Positions 26,828-36,331 of a stretch of DNA of 64,000 bases are shown in pieces. The DNA is from Rossellomorea sp. SC111 (GTDB taxonomy: Bacteria; Bacillota; Bacilli; Bacillales; Bacillaceae_B): contig NZ_JANIOC010000006.1 in NCBI RefSeq assembly GCF_024733565.1, forward strand, positions 186,001-250,000. Reading direction: 5' to 3'. Numbering within the stretch: the stretch's first letter is position 1; the number at the start of each line of letters is the position of its first letter. Both the position numbers and the translations under genes were made by a program. The notes under the pieces are model-generated. The model was not told the DNA's origin, made no database searches, and saw nothing but the letters and a program-made list of their open reading frames with translations.

Positions 26828-28051
26828 ATGATGAAATTACTAATTGCTACGGTGTTCCCTTTGCCAGGCGGAGGCATATGGTCATTTGTTTCAAATTTAA
26901 GAGAGAATCTTATCAAGCAGGGACACACAGTCGATGTTCTATGCACGAGAGATGATAATAAAAAAGTGGTCCTTCTGAATCGAAACACTGTGATAGATCT
27001 TGCACATTACCGTCCATATGTTAATGAAAAATTGTTGCAATCTGTTCCCCATTTGGTGAGGGAACCCTGGGTATACAATGCGGAAATGAACCGGTATCTC
27101 TTTGAACAGGGAGTATCGGAATTGAATTTGAACCATTATGATGTAATTCATGCACAGGATGTAATCGCTGCAGTTGCTCTGAGCCGGATTAAACCCAATC
27201 ACCTCCCTCTCGTTACAAGTGTACATGGCTTCCTGACTGGAGCGATATTTCATCAATATAAAACAAGACACGTCACTTTAGGTGATCGAGAAATATGGAA
27301 TTCCTTCCTTCTCCAATATTATTCGCGTCTAGAACAAATTGGATATGAAGCCAGTGATTACATCCACACATCCAGTCAATGGATGAGAGGGATCATTGAA
27401 AGAGAATTTCGGATGCAGCCTTCAAAAATCCATACAATCCGATATGGAGTGAAGCTTTCTGAATTCACTCAAAAATTACCCTCTAAAAGAAAAGAGGATA
27501 AACAAATCATCCTGGTCATAAGTCGGCTTGTATACCTGAAAGGACTGCACCATCTTATGGAAGCATTATCATTGCTGAATAATAAGAATACATGGGAGTG
27601 CAGGATATTGGGAGAAGGAGAGATGGAAAAGGAATTAAAAGCCGAGTGCAGAAGATTAGGGATTGAAGGGAATGTAAAGTTTCTGGGAAACCGTTCCAAC
27701 GTGAAAGAACATTTGCATCAAGCAGACATGCTCGTTCTTCCAAGTTTGCAGGAAAATCAGCCATTCGCAGTAATAGAAGCTCAGCTGTCAGGAGTACCTA
27801 CCATTGTAAGTAATGCAGGAGGTCTGCCGGAAATGGTAGATAATTACAAAAATGGTGTGATAACAGAAAAGGCAAACAGCAGACAGTTATCAGAAAGCAT
27901 CCAATATCTATTGGAGAATCATGAAATCAGGGAACGAATGAGTCAATCTGCTAAACAGATGGGGAAAGCGATGTGGGATGTGAATAGATTGGGTGGTTCT
28001 ATTTTGGAGTTGTATGTTAAAGCTAGGCATGACAAGCTTGGAATTTTCTAG
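26828..28051 (+). CDS. Family 4 glycosyltransferase
   Basis: This is a GT-B fold glycosyltransferase, 407 residues. The N-terminal acceptor domain begins MKLLIATVFPLPGGGIWSFV, where the Gly loop is typical. DVIHAQDVIA and TSVHGFLTG follow. The donor domain has VISRLVYLKGLHHLMEAL, GEGEMEKEL and ENQPFAVIEAQLSGVPTIV with the Ex7E motif and GGLPEMV. ATG at 26828 and ATG at 26831 are equivalent starts. It is translationally linked to the 52-residue gene. It could add a deoxy sugar to the spore glycan, but its specificity cannot be seen. Confidence 0.86.
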   Translation: MMKLLIATVFPLPGGGIWSFVSNLRENLIKQGHTVDVLCTRDDNKKVVLLNRNTVIDLAHYRPYVNEKLLQSVPHLVREPWVYNAEMNRYLFEQGVSELNLNHYDVIHAQDVIAAVALSRIKPNHLPLVTSVHGFLTGAIFHQYKTRHVTLGDREIWNSFLLQYYSRLEQIGYEASDYIHTSSQWMRGIIEREFRMQPSKIHTIRYGVKLSEFTQKLPSKRKEDKQIILVISRLVYLKGLHHLMEALSLLNNKNTWECRILGEGEMEKELKAECRRLGIEGNVKFLGNRSNVKEHLHQADMLVLPSLQENQPFAVIEAQLSGVPTIVSNAGGLPEMVDNYKNGVITEKANSRQLSESIQYLLENHEIRERMSQSAKQMGKAMWDVNRLGGSILELYVKARHDKLGIF

Positions 28052-28295
28052 TTAGAAGGTGGTGCATGGAAATATTGAGCAGGAAACAAAAATAAAAAAT
28101 CACCTACAAGCTAGTTAGAAACCATTTATCGATAGTTGAGACCGACTATACACGGGCATACAGCGAAACAGTACTGTCTAGTAGATGAACAATTAAACTA
28201 GTCACTAGCCTTTTTAAAAAATAGAGAGAACAGTCTAGGACATGTCTTAAATCCTAACATAAATATAATAAGAGAATATAAAAGGAGAGGTGATT

Positions 28296-29390
28296 ATGAA
28301 GATAGTGACGGTATTAGGAACGAGACCTGAAATCATCCGGTTAAGTCTCATTATGAAGAAATTGGATTTACTCGCCGATGAACATATTATTGTCCATTCA
28401 GGTCAAAATTTTACTCATTCCCTAAATGGTGTCTTCTTTAAGGAACTGGGTTTAAGAGAGCCTGATTATGTGTTGGCGGATAAACAGCAATCCCTGGGTG
28501 AGCAACTTTCATCTTTATTTACTGAGCTTGAAAAGATACTAATCAAAGAAAAGCCGGACAAAGTACTGGTGCTTGGGGATACAAATAGTGGGCTTAGTGC
28601 CATTCTTGCTGAAAGGATGATGATCCCTGTGGTTCATATGGAAGCAGGGAATCGCTGTTTTGACTTAAATGTACCAGAGGAAAAAAACCGGAAAATCATT
28701 GATGCCGTATCTTCCTACAATCTTGTATACACCCCTTACAGCAAGACCAATTTGCTTAAAGAAGGAATGACATCAAGCAAAATCATCATAACGGGCAATC
28801 CTATTTTTGAAGTTCTTAGCCACTACGAGCAGCAGATAGAGGATAGTGTTATCCTTCAAAATTTGAAACTTGAGAAACAGGAATACTTCCTTGCGACCAT
28901 TCATCGTGCTGAAAACGTCGACAACTCCGCTCATCTTACTTCCATTGTCAAAGCAATGAACCAACTTGCAATCACTTACAACAAAAGAATTATTCTTAGC
29001 ACTCATCCTAGAACACGGTCAAAATTGCAAGCTGCCCCTCACTTACATTTGCATCCACTAATAGAACTTCACGAACCTTTCGGGTTTTTTGACTTCATTA
29101 AGCTTGAGAAAAATGCTTATTGCGCATTAACGGATAGCGGCACCGTACAAGAAGAATGTTGTATTTTTCACATTCCGACCGTAACCATCAGGAAGACAAC
29201 AGAGAGACCGGAAACCGTGGATTGTGGGAGTAATTTTATATCAGGGTTAAAGGAAGATAACATCTTAACTGGGGTTAAGGTGATGACTTCGAAACTATCC
29301 AACTGGACATGTCCGGCAGAGTATCTGGATAGAAATGTTTCAGATAAAGTGATAAATATTTTATTAGGAGGTTCCGACATTGTTTACTAA
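28296..29390 (+). CDS. UDP-HexNAc 2-epimerase, FnlC/CapG/WbvD type
   Basis: This belongs to the non-hydrolysing UDP-GlcNAc 2-epimerase family. The segment HMEAGNRCFDLNVPEEKNRK is, from memory, characteristic of the FnlC/CapG/WbvD subgroup that epimerises C2 of a 4-reduced 6-deoxy-HexNAc, rather than of WecB/MnaA. TIHRAENVD and TDSGTVQEE complete the active site. It is 364 residues with the start moved from GTG 28290 to ATG 28296, eight bases after AAGGAG. Its end overlaps the next gene by 11 bases. With the next two enzymes it would make UDP-L-RhaNAc, L-QuiNAc or L-FucNAc. Confidence 0.82.
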   Translation: MKIVTVLGTRPEIIRLSLIMKKLDLLADEHIIVHSGQNFTHSLNGVFFKELGLREPDYVLADKQQSLGEQLSSLFTELEKILIKEKPDKVLVLGDTNSGLSAILAERMMIPVVHMEAGNRCFDLNVPEEKNRKIIDAVSSYNLVYTPYSKTNLLKEGMTSSKIIITGNPIFEVLSHYEQQIEDSVILQNLKLEKQEYFLATIHRAENVDNSAHLTSIVKAMNQLAITYNKRIILSTHPRTRSKLQAAPHLHLHPLIELHEPFGFFDFIKLEKNAYCALTDSGTVQEECCIFHIPTVTIRKTTERPETVDCGSNFISGLKEDNILTGVKVMTSKLSNWTCPAEYLDRNVSDKVINILLGGSDIVY

Positions 29391-30372
29391 TAAGACCATT
29401 CTAGTCACCGGTGGTACCGGATCATGGGGAAATGAACTGGTGAGTCAACTGCTTGAAAAAGACCCGAAAGAGATTCGTATTTTCTCACGTAATGAAACGA
29501 GTCAGGTATTAATGAAGCAAAAGTTTGAAAATCACCCCAAGTTAACGTTCGTCATAGGAGATGTGAGGGACAAGGAAGCTGTTATAGAAGCTTCACAAAA
29601 GGTTGATTATATCTTTCACCTCGCTGCCCTAAAGCATGTCCCGGTTTGTGAATTTCAGCCACTGGAAGCATTGAAGACGAATGTAATGGGAACACAGAAT
29701 ATCATTGACGCTGCAATCGAAAATAATGTTGAAAAAGTCATTAATATTTCTACGGATAAAGCAGCGAACCCTTCCAATTTTTATGGATTCACAAAAGCTA
29801 TGGGAGAAAAGTTGATCATCAATGCTAATGTGTTAACAGATAAAACAAAGTTTGTCTGTGTACGAGGTGGAAACGTATTAGGCACAAACGGCAGCGTCAT
29901 TCACGTATTCAAGCATGGAATCAAAACAAAATCTAAAATCGGGATTACTGATAAAAAAATGACGCGTTTTTTTCTGACCATAAAAGATGCCATCAAACTG
30001 TTATTCAAGGCAACCTATGAAAGTCATGGTGGAGAAATTTTCGTCATGAAAATGCCTACATGTAAAATCATCGATCTTGCACAGGTACTAATCGATCAAT
30101 ATTCACCTGATAAAGAAGTGATCATTGAGGAACTGGGAATTCGTCCTGGAGAAAAATTGCATGAACTACTTTTAACGGAATTTGAAAGCCATAATACCAT
30201 CGTTTATGACAATGAGTATTTTGTCATCCTGCCAACCATTCCGATTAAAGGGCTCATGGAATATTATGAAGATTTTCCTCAAGTAGATCTTGATACGTAT
30301 TCTTCCAGTGATAACATCATCCCTTATGATCAGATAAAGACGATGCTGAAGGATGGAGGGTTTCTAGAATGA
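29380..30372 (+). CDS. UDP-GlcNAc 4,6-dehydratase/5-epimerase, FnlA/CapE type
   Basis: This SDR opens a UDP-L-deoxy-HexNAc pathway by 4,6-dehydration of UDP-GlcNAc, with C5 (and C3) epimerisation in the inverting type. It has the cofactor loop GGTGSWGNELV, the phrase EIRIFSRNE typical of the FlaA1/CapE family, FHLAALKHVPVCE, and the catalytic STDKAANPSNFYGFTK with Asp-Lys and Tyr. It is 330 residues and cytosolic, with no N-terminal membrane helices as in the large CapD type. It starts with TTG at 29380 after AGGAGG and overlaps the preceding gene. Confidence 0.82.
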   Translation: MFTNKTILVTGGTGSWGNELVSQLLEKDPKEIRIFSRNETSQVLMKQKFENHPKLTFVIGDVRDKEAVIEASQKVDYIFHLAALKHVPVCEFQPLEALKTNVMGTQNIIDAAIENNVEKVINISTDKAANPSNFYGFTKAMGEKLIINANVLTDKTKFVCVRGGNVLGTNGSVIHVFKHGIKTKSKIGITDKKMTRFFLTIKDAIKLLFKATYESHGGEIFVMKMPTCKIIDLAQVLIDQYSPDKEVIIEELGIRPGEKLHELLLTEFESHNTIVYDNEYFVILPTIPIKGLMEYYEDFPQVDLDTYSSSDNIIPYDQIKTMLKDGGFLE

Positions 30373-31190
30373 AGATTCTCGTTCTAGGAGGACATGGAAT
30401 GGCTGGTCATGTCATCGTTGAATATATGAAGGGATGTGGCCATGAGGTGTCTTATACTGTTAGAAAAGAAGATCCTCTAGGAATTCGATTAGATGTTAGG
30501 GACCTTGACAGTGTGAGGAAGGTTTTGAGTGAGCAAAGTGCAGATATCGTTATCAATGCGACGGGTCTACTAAATGACTATGCTGAAACCCATGTAATGG
30601 AATCGGTCCAGGTAAACAGTCTTTTACCTCACGCATTGGTGGGAATGATAAATGAATACGGTGGCAAATTGATTCATATTAGTACAGATTGCGTGTTTTC
30701 AGGAGAGAAAGGGAGGTATACAGAGCATGACGTGAAAGATGGGACTAACATCTATTCTAAGTCAAAGTCCTTGGGAGAGATTGATGCCCCACCTCATCTG
30801 ACTGTTCGCACTTCTATCATAGGGCCTGAACTGAAAAAAGATGGTATTGGCCTTCTCCACTGGTTCCTTCAGCAGAAAGGGAGGATCAATGGTTATCAGA
30901 ACGTCTTCTGGAATGGAGTGACTACACTGGAACTCGCTAAAGCGATACACTCATTCATAACGAATGGGGTTTCAGGACTGTATCATCTGAGTGTAGATCA
31001 AAAGATTTCTAAATATGATCTTCTGCTTCTCTTTAAGGAAATATTCGGAAACAATGGAGTGGTCATCATACCAGTCGCAAAACCGGTCCATGATAAAACC
31101 CTCCTACACACACGGAATGATTATAAATACTCCGTCCCAGGTTACAAGGAGATGCTCCTTGAACTTCGTGATTGGATGAAGGGGAGATGA
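30369..31190 (+). CDS. RmlD-like nucleotide-sugar 4-ketoreductase
   Basis: This is a 273-residue SDR like dTDP-4-dehydrorhamnose reductase (RmlD). It has the cofactor loop GGHGMAGHV, VINATGLLND, STDCVFSGEKGRYTE and the catalytic Tyr-Lys in NIYSKSKSLGE. In the neighbouring pathway it would reduce the 4-keto group of the dehydratase product. It is much shorter than CapF/FnlB (about 370 residues with a cupin domain), which argues for the L-RhaNAc/L-QuiNAc branch (WbvR-like) rather than L-FucNAc. ATGA overlaps link it to both neighbours. Confidence 0.8.
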   Translation: MKILVLGGHGMAGHVIVEYMKGCGHEVSYTVRKEDPLGIRLDVRDLDSVRKVLSEQSADIVINATGLLNDYAETHVMESVQVNSLLPHALVGMINEYGGKLIHISTDCVFSGEKGRYTEHDVKDGTNIYSKSKSLGEIDAPPHLTVRTSIIGPELKKDGIGLLHWFLQQKGRINGYQNVFWNGVTTLELAKAIHSFITNGVSGLYHLSVDQKISKYDLLLLFKEIFGNNGVVIIPVAKPVHDKTLLHTRNDYKYSVPGYKEMLLELRDWMKGR

Positions 31191-32068
31191 ATAAAGTATT
31201 CATCACTGGGGCTACAGGCTTTACGGGGATCCATGCATGTGAATATTTCATCAAAAGGGGCTATGAGGTTTTTGGAGCTGTACGCAGTCATTTTCATCCC
31301 ATAAAAGAAGTTCGAAGTGTGCTGTGTGATCTAATGGATGCAAAAGGAATGAAGGTATTATTTGAAAATATCCAACCGGACATGATTCTTCATCTTGCAG
31401 CTCAAAATCATACCGGACAATCATGGGAAGATCCGATTTCCACCATAAATACGAATGTAATAGGGACGATGAATCTACTGGAAGGAGTTAAGGGAACAAT
31501 TCCTTCCGCACGAATCCTCATTATTGGCTCTGTCATTGAATTCAATCCATGCCACTCTATAGTACCCAATCACCCATATGGATTATCTAAGTATATTCAG
31601 ACGCTCCTATCCACAAGCTGGTCATCATTTTATGATCTGGATATTCGGATTGCCAAGACGTCCAATTTAATCGGTCCCGGCCATTCCAATGGAATTTGCG
31701 CTCTTCTTGCGCAAAAATGTGTGCAACATCGCAACGTGGACGGGAAAGGTTTTCACTTCCATAACATTCTGGATCGCCGAGATTTCCTGGATGTAAGGGA
31801 TGCGGTAAGTGCGTATGACTGCATTCTCCAAAAGGGGTGTAAAAATGAAACGTACGTCGTTGCTTCAGGGAAAACGTACAAGTTTCTCGAGGTAGCTAAA
31901 GAATTGAAGAGGTTATCTCAAAGCGACCTGCCATTAACGACCGAACATTTTCTATCTACCCCTGGCGTTCAATATTCGATTGAAAAACTAGAGAGTCTCT
32001 CCTGGAAACAAACCATATCCCTAAACCAAAGTTTGAAGGATACCCTCCTTTATTATCAGGAGCAATAA
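31187..32068 (+). CDS. NAD(P)-dependent sugar-nucleotide SDR (GDP-4-keto-6-deoxymannose reductase-like)
   Basis: This is an extended SDR with FITGATGFTGIHACEYF at the N-terminus, LHLAAQNHTGQSW, the substrate loop SVIEFNP and catalytic YGLSK. It is closest in style to GDP-6-deoxy-4-keto-mannose reductases (RMD). It is 293 residues from ATG 31187, which overlaps the preceding stop as ATGA after AAGGGGAG. As last gene of the four-gene operon it may finish or modify the L-deoxy amino sugar or make a second deoxy sugar. I cannot fix its substrate. Confidence 0.75.
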   Translation: MNKVFITGATGFTGIHACEYFIKRGYEVFGAVRSHFHPIKEVRSVLCDLMDAKGMKVLFENIQPDMILHLAAQNHTGQSWEDPISTINTNVIGTMNLLEGVKGTIPSARILIIGSVIEFNPCHSIVPNHPYGLSKYIQTLLSTSWSSFYDLDIRIAKTSNLIGPGHSNGICALLAQKCVQHRNVDGKGFHFHNILDRRDFLDVRDAVSAYDCILQKGCKNETYVVASGKTYKFLEVAKELKRLSQSDLPLTTEHFLSTPGVQYSIEKLESLSWKQTISLNQSLKDTLLYYQEQ

Positions 32069-32079
32069 TCTTGTATCTC

Positions 32080-32118
32080 AAGACAACTGAAATTCCTTTC
32101 AGCTGTCTTGAATTTTTT
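32080..32118. terminator. Bidirectional terminator between the sugar operon and the GT2 gene
   Basis: AAGACA (32080-32085) pairs with TGTCTT (32104-32109), extended inward by CTGAAA/TTTCAG. T-rich on the + side, and A-rich on the other. Confidence 0.75.
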
Positions 32119-32124
32119 GTTTTA

Positions 32125-33006
32125 TTAAAAGTAAATATTGAATTTCTTAAATAAGTTATCAATATCCATTTTTCTTCTTTTTATATATTGAGCCCTTTTT
32201 CGTAATACACCATCTTTGAGCACCTTTTTTTCTATAGTTGCTGCCGATCCATGTACGACCAGTGATTTGGCTTTCTTGATTCTTTTATCATCAAAATGAA
32301 GATAGGCCATCCTTAGTAAATTATAATATATTCCTTCATAGTTTACTGTGTACGGATGAGTTGTTCTAAACAAGTGCAGTACGGTGACGTTTGGCTCACA
32401 ATGGCATCGATACCCAAACAGCCAAAGCTTGAGGGATAATTCAACATCTTCATGGCCCCATGTAGAAAAGCCTGTTTCAAATCCACCTACGTCGTCAAAC
32501 ACTTGTTTAGAGGTGATAATGCAGGCACCTGGCAGGATAGCTGTTTCAAACAAAGATTTTCGTTTCTGATGCCATTTGATCTTGAGTGAGGTAGTGAGGG
32601 ACTGGCCATATCCTTTTACGACGGGATCTTGTATGGATCCGATGGCAGGGCATACGGCGTCGCTTGTTCCCTTGACGATGTAGTAGACTAAACGATCGAT
32701 CCAGAAATTTTCGAAGGTCATATGAGCGTCACAGAATGCTAAATATGGATGTCGGGCTTTCCCTGCTCCCAGGTTTCTGGCATTAGCAGGTCCGACCCCG
32801 TTCGTCCTAATATACGTTACTTTGTCCCGGTATGGATAGTGGTTTAGAAAATTACAGCATTGATCATTTGAAGCATCATCCACGATAACGGCTTCCAACT
32901 CTATATTGGTCTTCACCGTGAACAAAGAGTCCAGTGTCATCTTTACATTCTTTCCTTCATTACGCACCGGGAAAATGATGGATACCTTTGGAGGCTTGTT
33001 TCCCAT
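32125..33006 (-). CDS. Family 2 glycosyltransferase, GalNAc-transferase-like
   Basis: This is a GT2 enzyme of 293 residues. Motifs are VSIIFPVRNEGKNVKMTLDS, VDDASND, AFCDAHM as the DxD-type metal site, ILPGACIITSK, and the WGHEDVELSLKLW acceptor/catalytic segment known from polypeptide GalNAc-transferase-like and chondroitin-type enzymes. No membrane helix is seen, and the C-terminus is strongly basic. It stands alone, between a bidirectional terminator and the PAPS operon, with a CATACACTA box upstream. It may initiate glycosylation on a spore-surface protein, but that is inference. Confidence 0.83.
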   Translation of the reverse strand: MGNKPPKVSIIFPVRNEGKNVKMTLDSLFTVKTNIELEAVIVDDASNDQCCNFLNHYPYRDKVTYIRTNGVGPANARNLGAGKARHPYLAFCDAHMTFENFWIDRLVYYIVKGTSDAVCPAIGSIQDPVVKGYGQSLTTSLKIKWHQKRKSLFETAILPGACIITSKQVFDDVGGFETGFSTWGHEDVELSLKLWLFGYRCHCEPNVTVLHLFRTTHPYTVNYEGIYYNLLRMAYLHFDDKRIKKAKSLVVHGSAATIEKKVLKDGVLRKRAQYIKRRKMDIDNLFKKFNIYF

Positions 33007-33039
33007 AATCTCGCTCCCTTAAACTGAAATATTCTACGT

Positions 33040-33048
33040 TAGTGTATG
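33040..33048 (-). promoter_or_regulatory. Candidate sigma-K/sigma-E -10 box
   Basis: On the minus strand this reads CATACACTA, matching both CATANNNTA (sigma-K) and CATACANT (sigma-E). It is 34 bases before the GT2 start codon. Confidence 0.45.
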
Positions 33049-33068
33049 TAAATAGGGATTTTCCGTGA

Positions 33069-33114
33069 ATAATGAAAGAGGCTGCGACGAGTGCCGCAGC
33101 ATTCTTCATTATTT
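33069..33114 (-). terminator. Hairpin ending the PAPS operon
   Basis: GCTGCG (33081-33086) pairs with CGCAGC (33095-33100), with outer AATGAA/TTCATT pairing. It overlaps the cysQ stop region and probably terminates the minus-strand operon. Confidence 0.55.
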
Positions 33115-33879
33115 TATGGAACAGAGGAATGAGGGGTTCGTAAGGTCTTTCTTGTTATATACCAGTGGATTACCCGTTTCATATTCAATCACCTGACCGT
33201 TAGCTTCCTCTACAATTACCTGACCGGCAGCTGTATCCCACTCCATTGTTGGCGCGAGTCGGGGATAATAGTGTGCGCTGCCGTCTGCAATCAAACAAAA
33301 CTTCAATGAACTTCCAATCGAAGTGAATTCAAGTTTTCCTTCTCGCCGTTGAAGGTCGTCGATATACTCCTGAGTCGCTTCCGACAAGTGGGATCTTGAG
33401 ATCACGATTCTCTTTACACCAGATGATGCGGTATTGATCTTTACCTGCTTTCTTTTCTCCAAAGAACTGGCAGCCATGACTTTATATGCGCCTTTGTTCT
33501 TATCCGCAAAATAAAGAGTATCTGTTACAGGTGCATAAACGATCCCCAATACTGGCCGGTTTCCTTGGATAAGGGCGATATTGACAGTGAATTCGCCATT
33601 TTTATTAATGAATTCTTTCGTTCCATCCAGAGGGTCAACCAGCCAGAAAGATGACCAGTTCTTTCTCTCATTGTAAGGGATGCTGGCCCCTTCTTCACTC
33701 AGTAAGGGAATGCCGGGAGAAAGTTTGCTTAATTCGGTTTTTATATGTTCATGTGACAACTGATCTGCGATGGTGAGGGGGGATTTATCTGCTTTTTCAT
33801 GAATGGTATACGGAGCCTCATATACTTCCAGCACTTTTTTTCCTGCCCCAATCGCTATTTCAATTACGTCATTCAGCAT
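33109..33879 (-). CDS. cysQ: 3'(2'),5'-bisphosphate nucleotidase (CysQ)
   Basis: This lithium-sensitive phosphatase removes the 3'-phosphate from PAP, the by-product of sulfotransferases and PAPS reductase. It is 256 residues with the inositol monophosphatase-fold motifs in order: PLLSEEGA with the metal-binding Glu, WLVDPLDGTKEF, and the late MEWDTAAGQVIVEEA. It is the last gene of the sat-SLC13-cysC-cysQ operon. In that setting it would clear PAP made by a sulfotransferase. The assignment to CysQ over inositol phosphatase rests on WLVDPLDGTKEF and the operon. Confidence 0.88.
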   Translation of the reverse strand: MLNDVIEIAIGAGKKVLEVYEAPYTIHEKADKSPLTIADQLSHEHIKTELSKLSPGIPLLSEEGASIPYNERKNWSSFWLVDPLDGTKEFINKNGEFTVNIALIQGNRPVLGIVYAPVTDTLYFADKNKGAYKVMAASSLEKRKQVKINTASSGVKRIVISRSHLSEATQEYIDDLQRREGKLEFTSIGSSLKFCLIADGSAHYYPRLAPTMEWDTAAGQVIVEEANGQVIEYETGNPLVYNKKDLTNPSFLCSIK

Positions 33880-33937
33880 ATTTCATCAACTCCTCGTATT
33901 AAATAGGGAAGTGACTTTCTTTTAAATTCGATTCGGA

Positions 33938-34534
33938 TTATATCAATCGCTTATTCTTTAAATGGTTTACGATTCGTAAAACTGACTCATCTATAGATTG
34001 ATTCTCAGTATCAATCACGATTTCAGGGGATTCGGGGATTTCATAAGGAGAATCGATTCCACTAAAGTTTTTTAACTCCCCTTTTCTCACCTTCTCATAA
34101 AGGCCTTTCGGGTCTCGACCTGCGCAAGTCTCTATACTCGCCTGTACATAGATTTCTATGAACTCCTCATTAGATAATAGGGATCTGACAAATTCCCGAT
34201 CTTCTTTAAATGGAGAAATAAAGGCAGCCAAGGTTAAGATGCCGGCATCGACAAATAACTTCGATACCTCTCCAATTCTCCGGATGTTTTCCGTACGATC
34301 TTCTTCTGAAAATGCTAAATCACGATTCAAACCGCGACGAATATTATCACCATCAAGACGGAAAGTGTGAAGTCCAAGCTCATGTAATTTCTTCTCTACT
34401 TCAACTGAGATTGTGGACTTACCGGAACCAGACAAACCTGTAAACCATAGCAATGCGCTTTTATGCCCATTTAAATGTTGCCTGTTTGCTTTCTGGACCT
34501 TACCCTCATGCCAAGTAATATTTTTTTGATTCAT
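33938..34534 (-). CDS. cysC: Adenylyl-sulfate kinase
   Basis: APS kinase phosphorylates adenosine 5'-phosphosulfate to PAPS. It is 198 residues, with the P-loop [26 protein letters not shown], and [12 protein letters not shown] lining the APS site. I set the start at ATG 34534 because GGAGGTGATAAG sits directly before it; the longer frame to 34570 would run into the preceding gene. It is in an operon behind the SLC13 transporter and before cysQ. Confidence 0.93.
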   Translation of the reverse strand: MNQKNITWHEGKVQKANRQHLNGHKSALLWFTGLSGSGKSTISVEVEKKLHELGLHTFRLDGDNIRRGLNRDLAFSEEDRTENIRRIGEVSKLFVDAGILTLAAFISPFKEDREFVRSLLSNEEFIEIYVQASIETCAGRDPKGLYEKVRKGELKNFSGIDSPYEIPESPEIVIDTENQSIDESVLRIVNHLKNKRLI

Positions 34535-34560
34535 CTTATCACCTCCATTGTTTTCGATAT

Positions 34561-36318
34561 TTATAACCAAAAGTAGTAGACCAATAATACTGTGGTGATC
34601 ATTGTCAGGATATTCAAGGGGATACCCACCTTCAGGAAGTCCTTGAATCGATAGCCACCTGGTCCATATACGATCAGGTTGGTTTGATAACCGATCGGTG
34701 TCGCAAAGCTTGCTGAAGCGGCAATGGTGACTGTTACGGCCAACGCGGTGGGATTTAGATCCAAAGTATTTGAAACTTCGAGGATAATAGGGAACATCAG
34801 GACGGCGGCAGCGCTGTTCGTAATCATTTCGGTAAACACATTAGTAAGGAGGTAGATTGCCATAATTATGGCAAAAAGCCCAAACGGCTTTGATGCGAGC
34901 ATCAGTAGATCGGCAAGAAAAGCGGCAACACCTGAGTCGATCATCGCATAGCCGATACCGAACGAGCAGGCAACCACCATCAGTACATTCCATTGAATGG
35001 CTGTTTTTGCCTGCAGGGGACTGACGATTCTTAAAGAAAGTAATAACAGTGTCACAAACGCCATTCCTGTAAACATCGAAATATATCCCAATGTCACCAT
35101 AAGGATCATCGTTCCTAGTAGTGCGATGGAGAACCACCCATTCATGGTCTGTTTTCGAGTCATCATGGTCTTGTCCAGTGGAGTGGCAATATAGAAATCA
35201 TTGGTGCTGGTTTTCTTATAAAAATCAGTTCCCGTGACAAGTAGTAAAATATCTCCCGGTTTTAAAATGACATCGCCAATTTTATATTTCAGCCGTTGAT
35301 TTTGTCTATGAACAGCAATGACAGCTGCATTGAACCTGCTCCTGAAATTGGTATCCTTAATCTTCTTATATAATAAGGAAGAATGATGGGAGACCACTGC
35401 CTCCGTCAACCGATGGTGCTTCGGAAAAGAGGAGCCGCCATTACTTTGTAATTGGAGGCCTTTATGGGATTGAAGTTCTGTGATGGAGGTAATATCCCCG
35501 GTGAATATCAAACGGTCATATGCCTTTAATGCTGTTGTATTCGATACTGGAGTAATGGTTTCATCCTCCCTGATGATACTAACAAGAAATAGTCCTTTTA
35601 AGCTTCTTAACCTGGCTTGTTCAACGGTCTTTTGAATGAAAGGGAAGTCATCAAGTATTAAAATCTCTCCCGTGAACTCTCTTAAGGTTTCCATATTGAC
35701 AGGTCTGCTTCCTCTCTCAGGCAATAAGGAAGAACTGAAAAATATGAGGTAGCACAGACCTATGAGAGTTATCGGTACCCCTATTTTACCCAGTTCAAAA
35801 AACGTGAATCCTGGCAGGTTCGAGTCAAGAAGCAAACCATGGACAACAAGATTTGTGGAAGTACCAATCATTGTAATGGTACCTCCAAGAATCGTAGCAT
35901 ATGAAATTGGGATAAGAAATTTAGAAGGGGCGAGATGATGATCTTCACACCATTTCTTCACCAGTGGCGTAAAAGCGATGACGATGGGAGTATTGTTCAG
36001 GAACGCGGAAAGGAAGGAGATGGGGAAGAGGAGCTTGGCAAGCATGTGTTTTCTTGAAGCTGAACGGTTTAATAGCTTCTTGAAGGCATGATCCACAATT
36101 CCACTGTTTTGAATACTTCCGGCAATGATGAACAATAAACCGATGGTCAGCATCCCTTCATTTGAGAACCCCCTTATAGCTTCCTGTGGTGTAATGACCC
36201 CAGTCATGACGAAAAGGAGGAGAGTGGATGGAAGAATGATTTCGGGTCGCTCCAATTCAAAAACCAGAAATGATAGCATAACGATCATTCCAAGTATTAC
36301 AATATAAAATTCAAGCAT
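34561..36318 (-). CDS. SLC13 family transporter with RCK/TrkA-C domains, putative sulfate uptake
   Basis: This is a 585-residue permease of the DASS/SLC13 family with about eleven hydrophobic helices and two central cytosolic TrkA-C-type regulatory domains (around residues 205-380). The family's Ser-Asn-Thr signatures are present as [11 protein letters not shown] and [12 protein letters not shown] in the first half and [11 protein letters not shown] and [16 protein letters not shown] in the second. Sulfate is the probable substrate because the gene is sandwiched between sat and cysC. Di- or tricarboxylates are alternatives for the family. There are 13 bases between it and sat. Confidence 0.85.
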   Translation of the reverse strand: MLEFYIVILGMIVMLSFLVFELERPEIILPSTLLLFVMTGVITPQEAIRGFSNEGMLTIGLLFIIAGSIQNSGIVDHAFKKLLNRSASRKHMLAKLLFPISFLSAFLNNTPIVIAFTPLVKKWCEDHHLAPSKFLIPISYATILGGTITMIGTSTNLVVHGLLLDSNLPGFTFFELGKIGVPITLIGLCYLIFFSSSLLPERGSRPVNMETLREFTGEILILDDFPFIQKTVEQARLRSLKGLFLVSIIREDETITPVSNTTALKAYDRLIFTGDITSITELQSHKGLQLQSNGGSSFPKHHRLTEAVVSHHSSLLYKKIKDTNFRSRFNAAVIAVHRQNQRLKYKIGDVILKPGDILLLVTGTDFYKKTSTNDFYIATPLDKTMMTRKQTMNGWFSIALLGTMILMVTLGYISMFTGMAFVTLLLLSLRIVSPLQAKTAIQWNVLMVVACSFGIGYAMIDSGVAAFLADLLMLASKPFGLFAIIMAIYLLTNVFTEMITNSAAAVLMFPIILEVSNTLDLNPTALAVTVTIAASASFATPIGYQTNLIVYGPGGYRFKDFLKVGIPLNILTMITTVLLVYYFWL

Positions 36319-36331
36319 GATGTAGTCTCCT

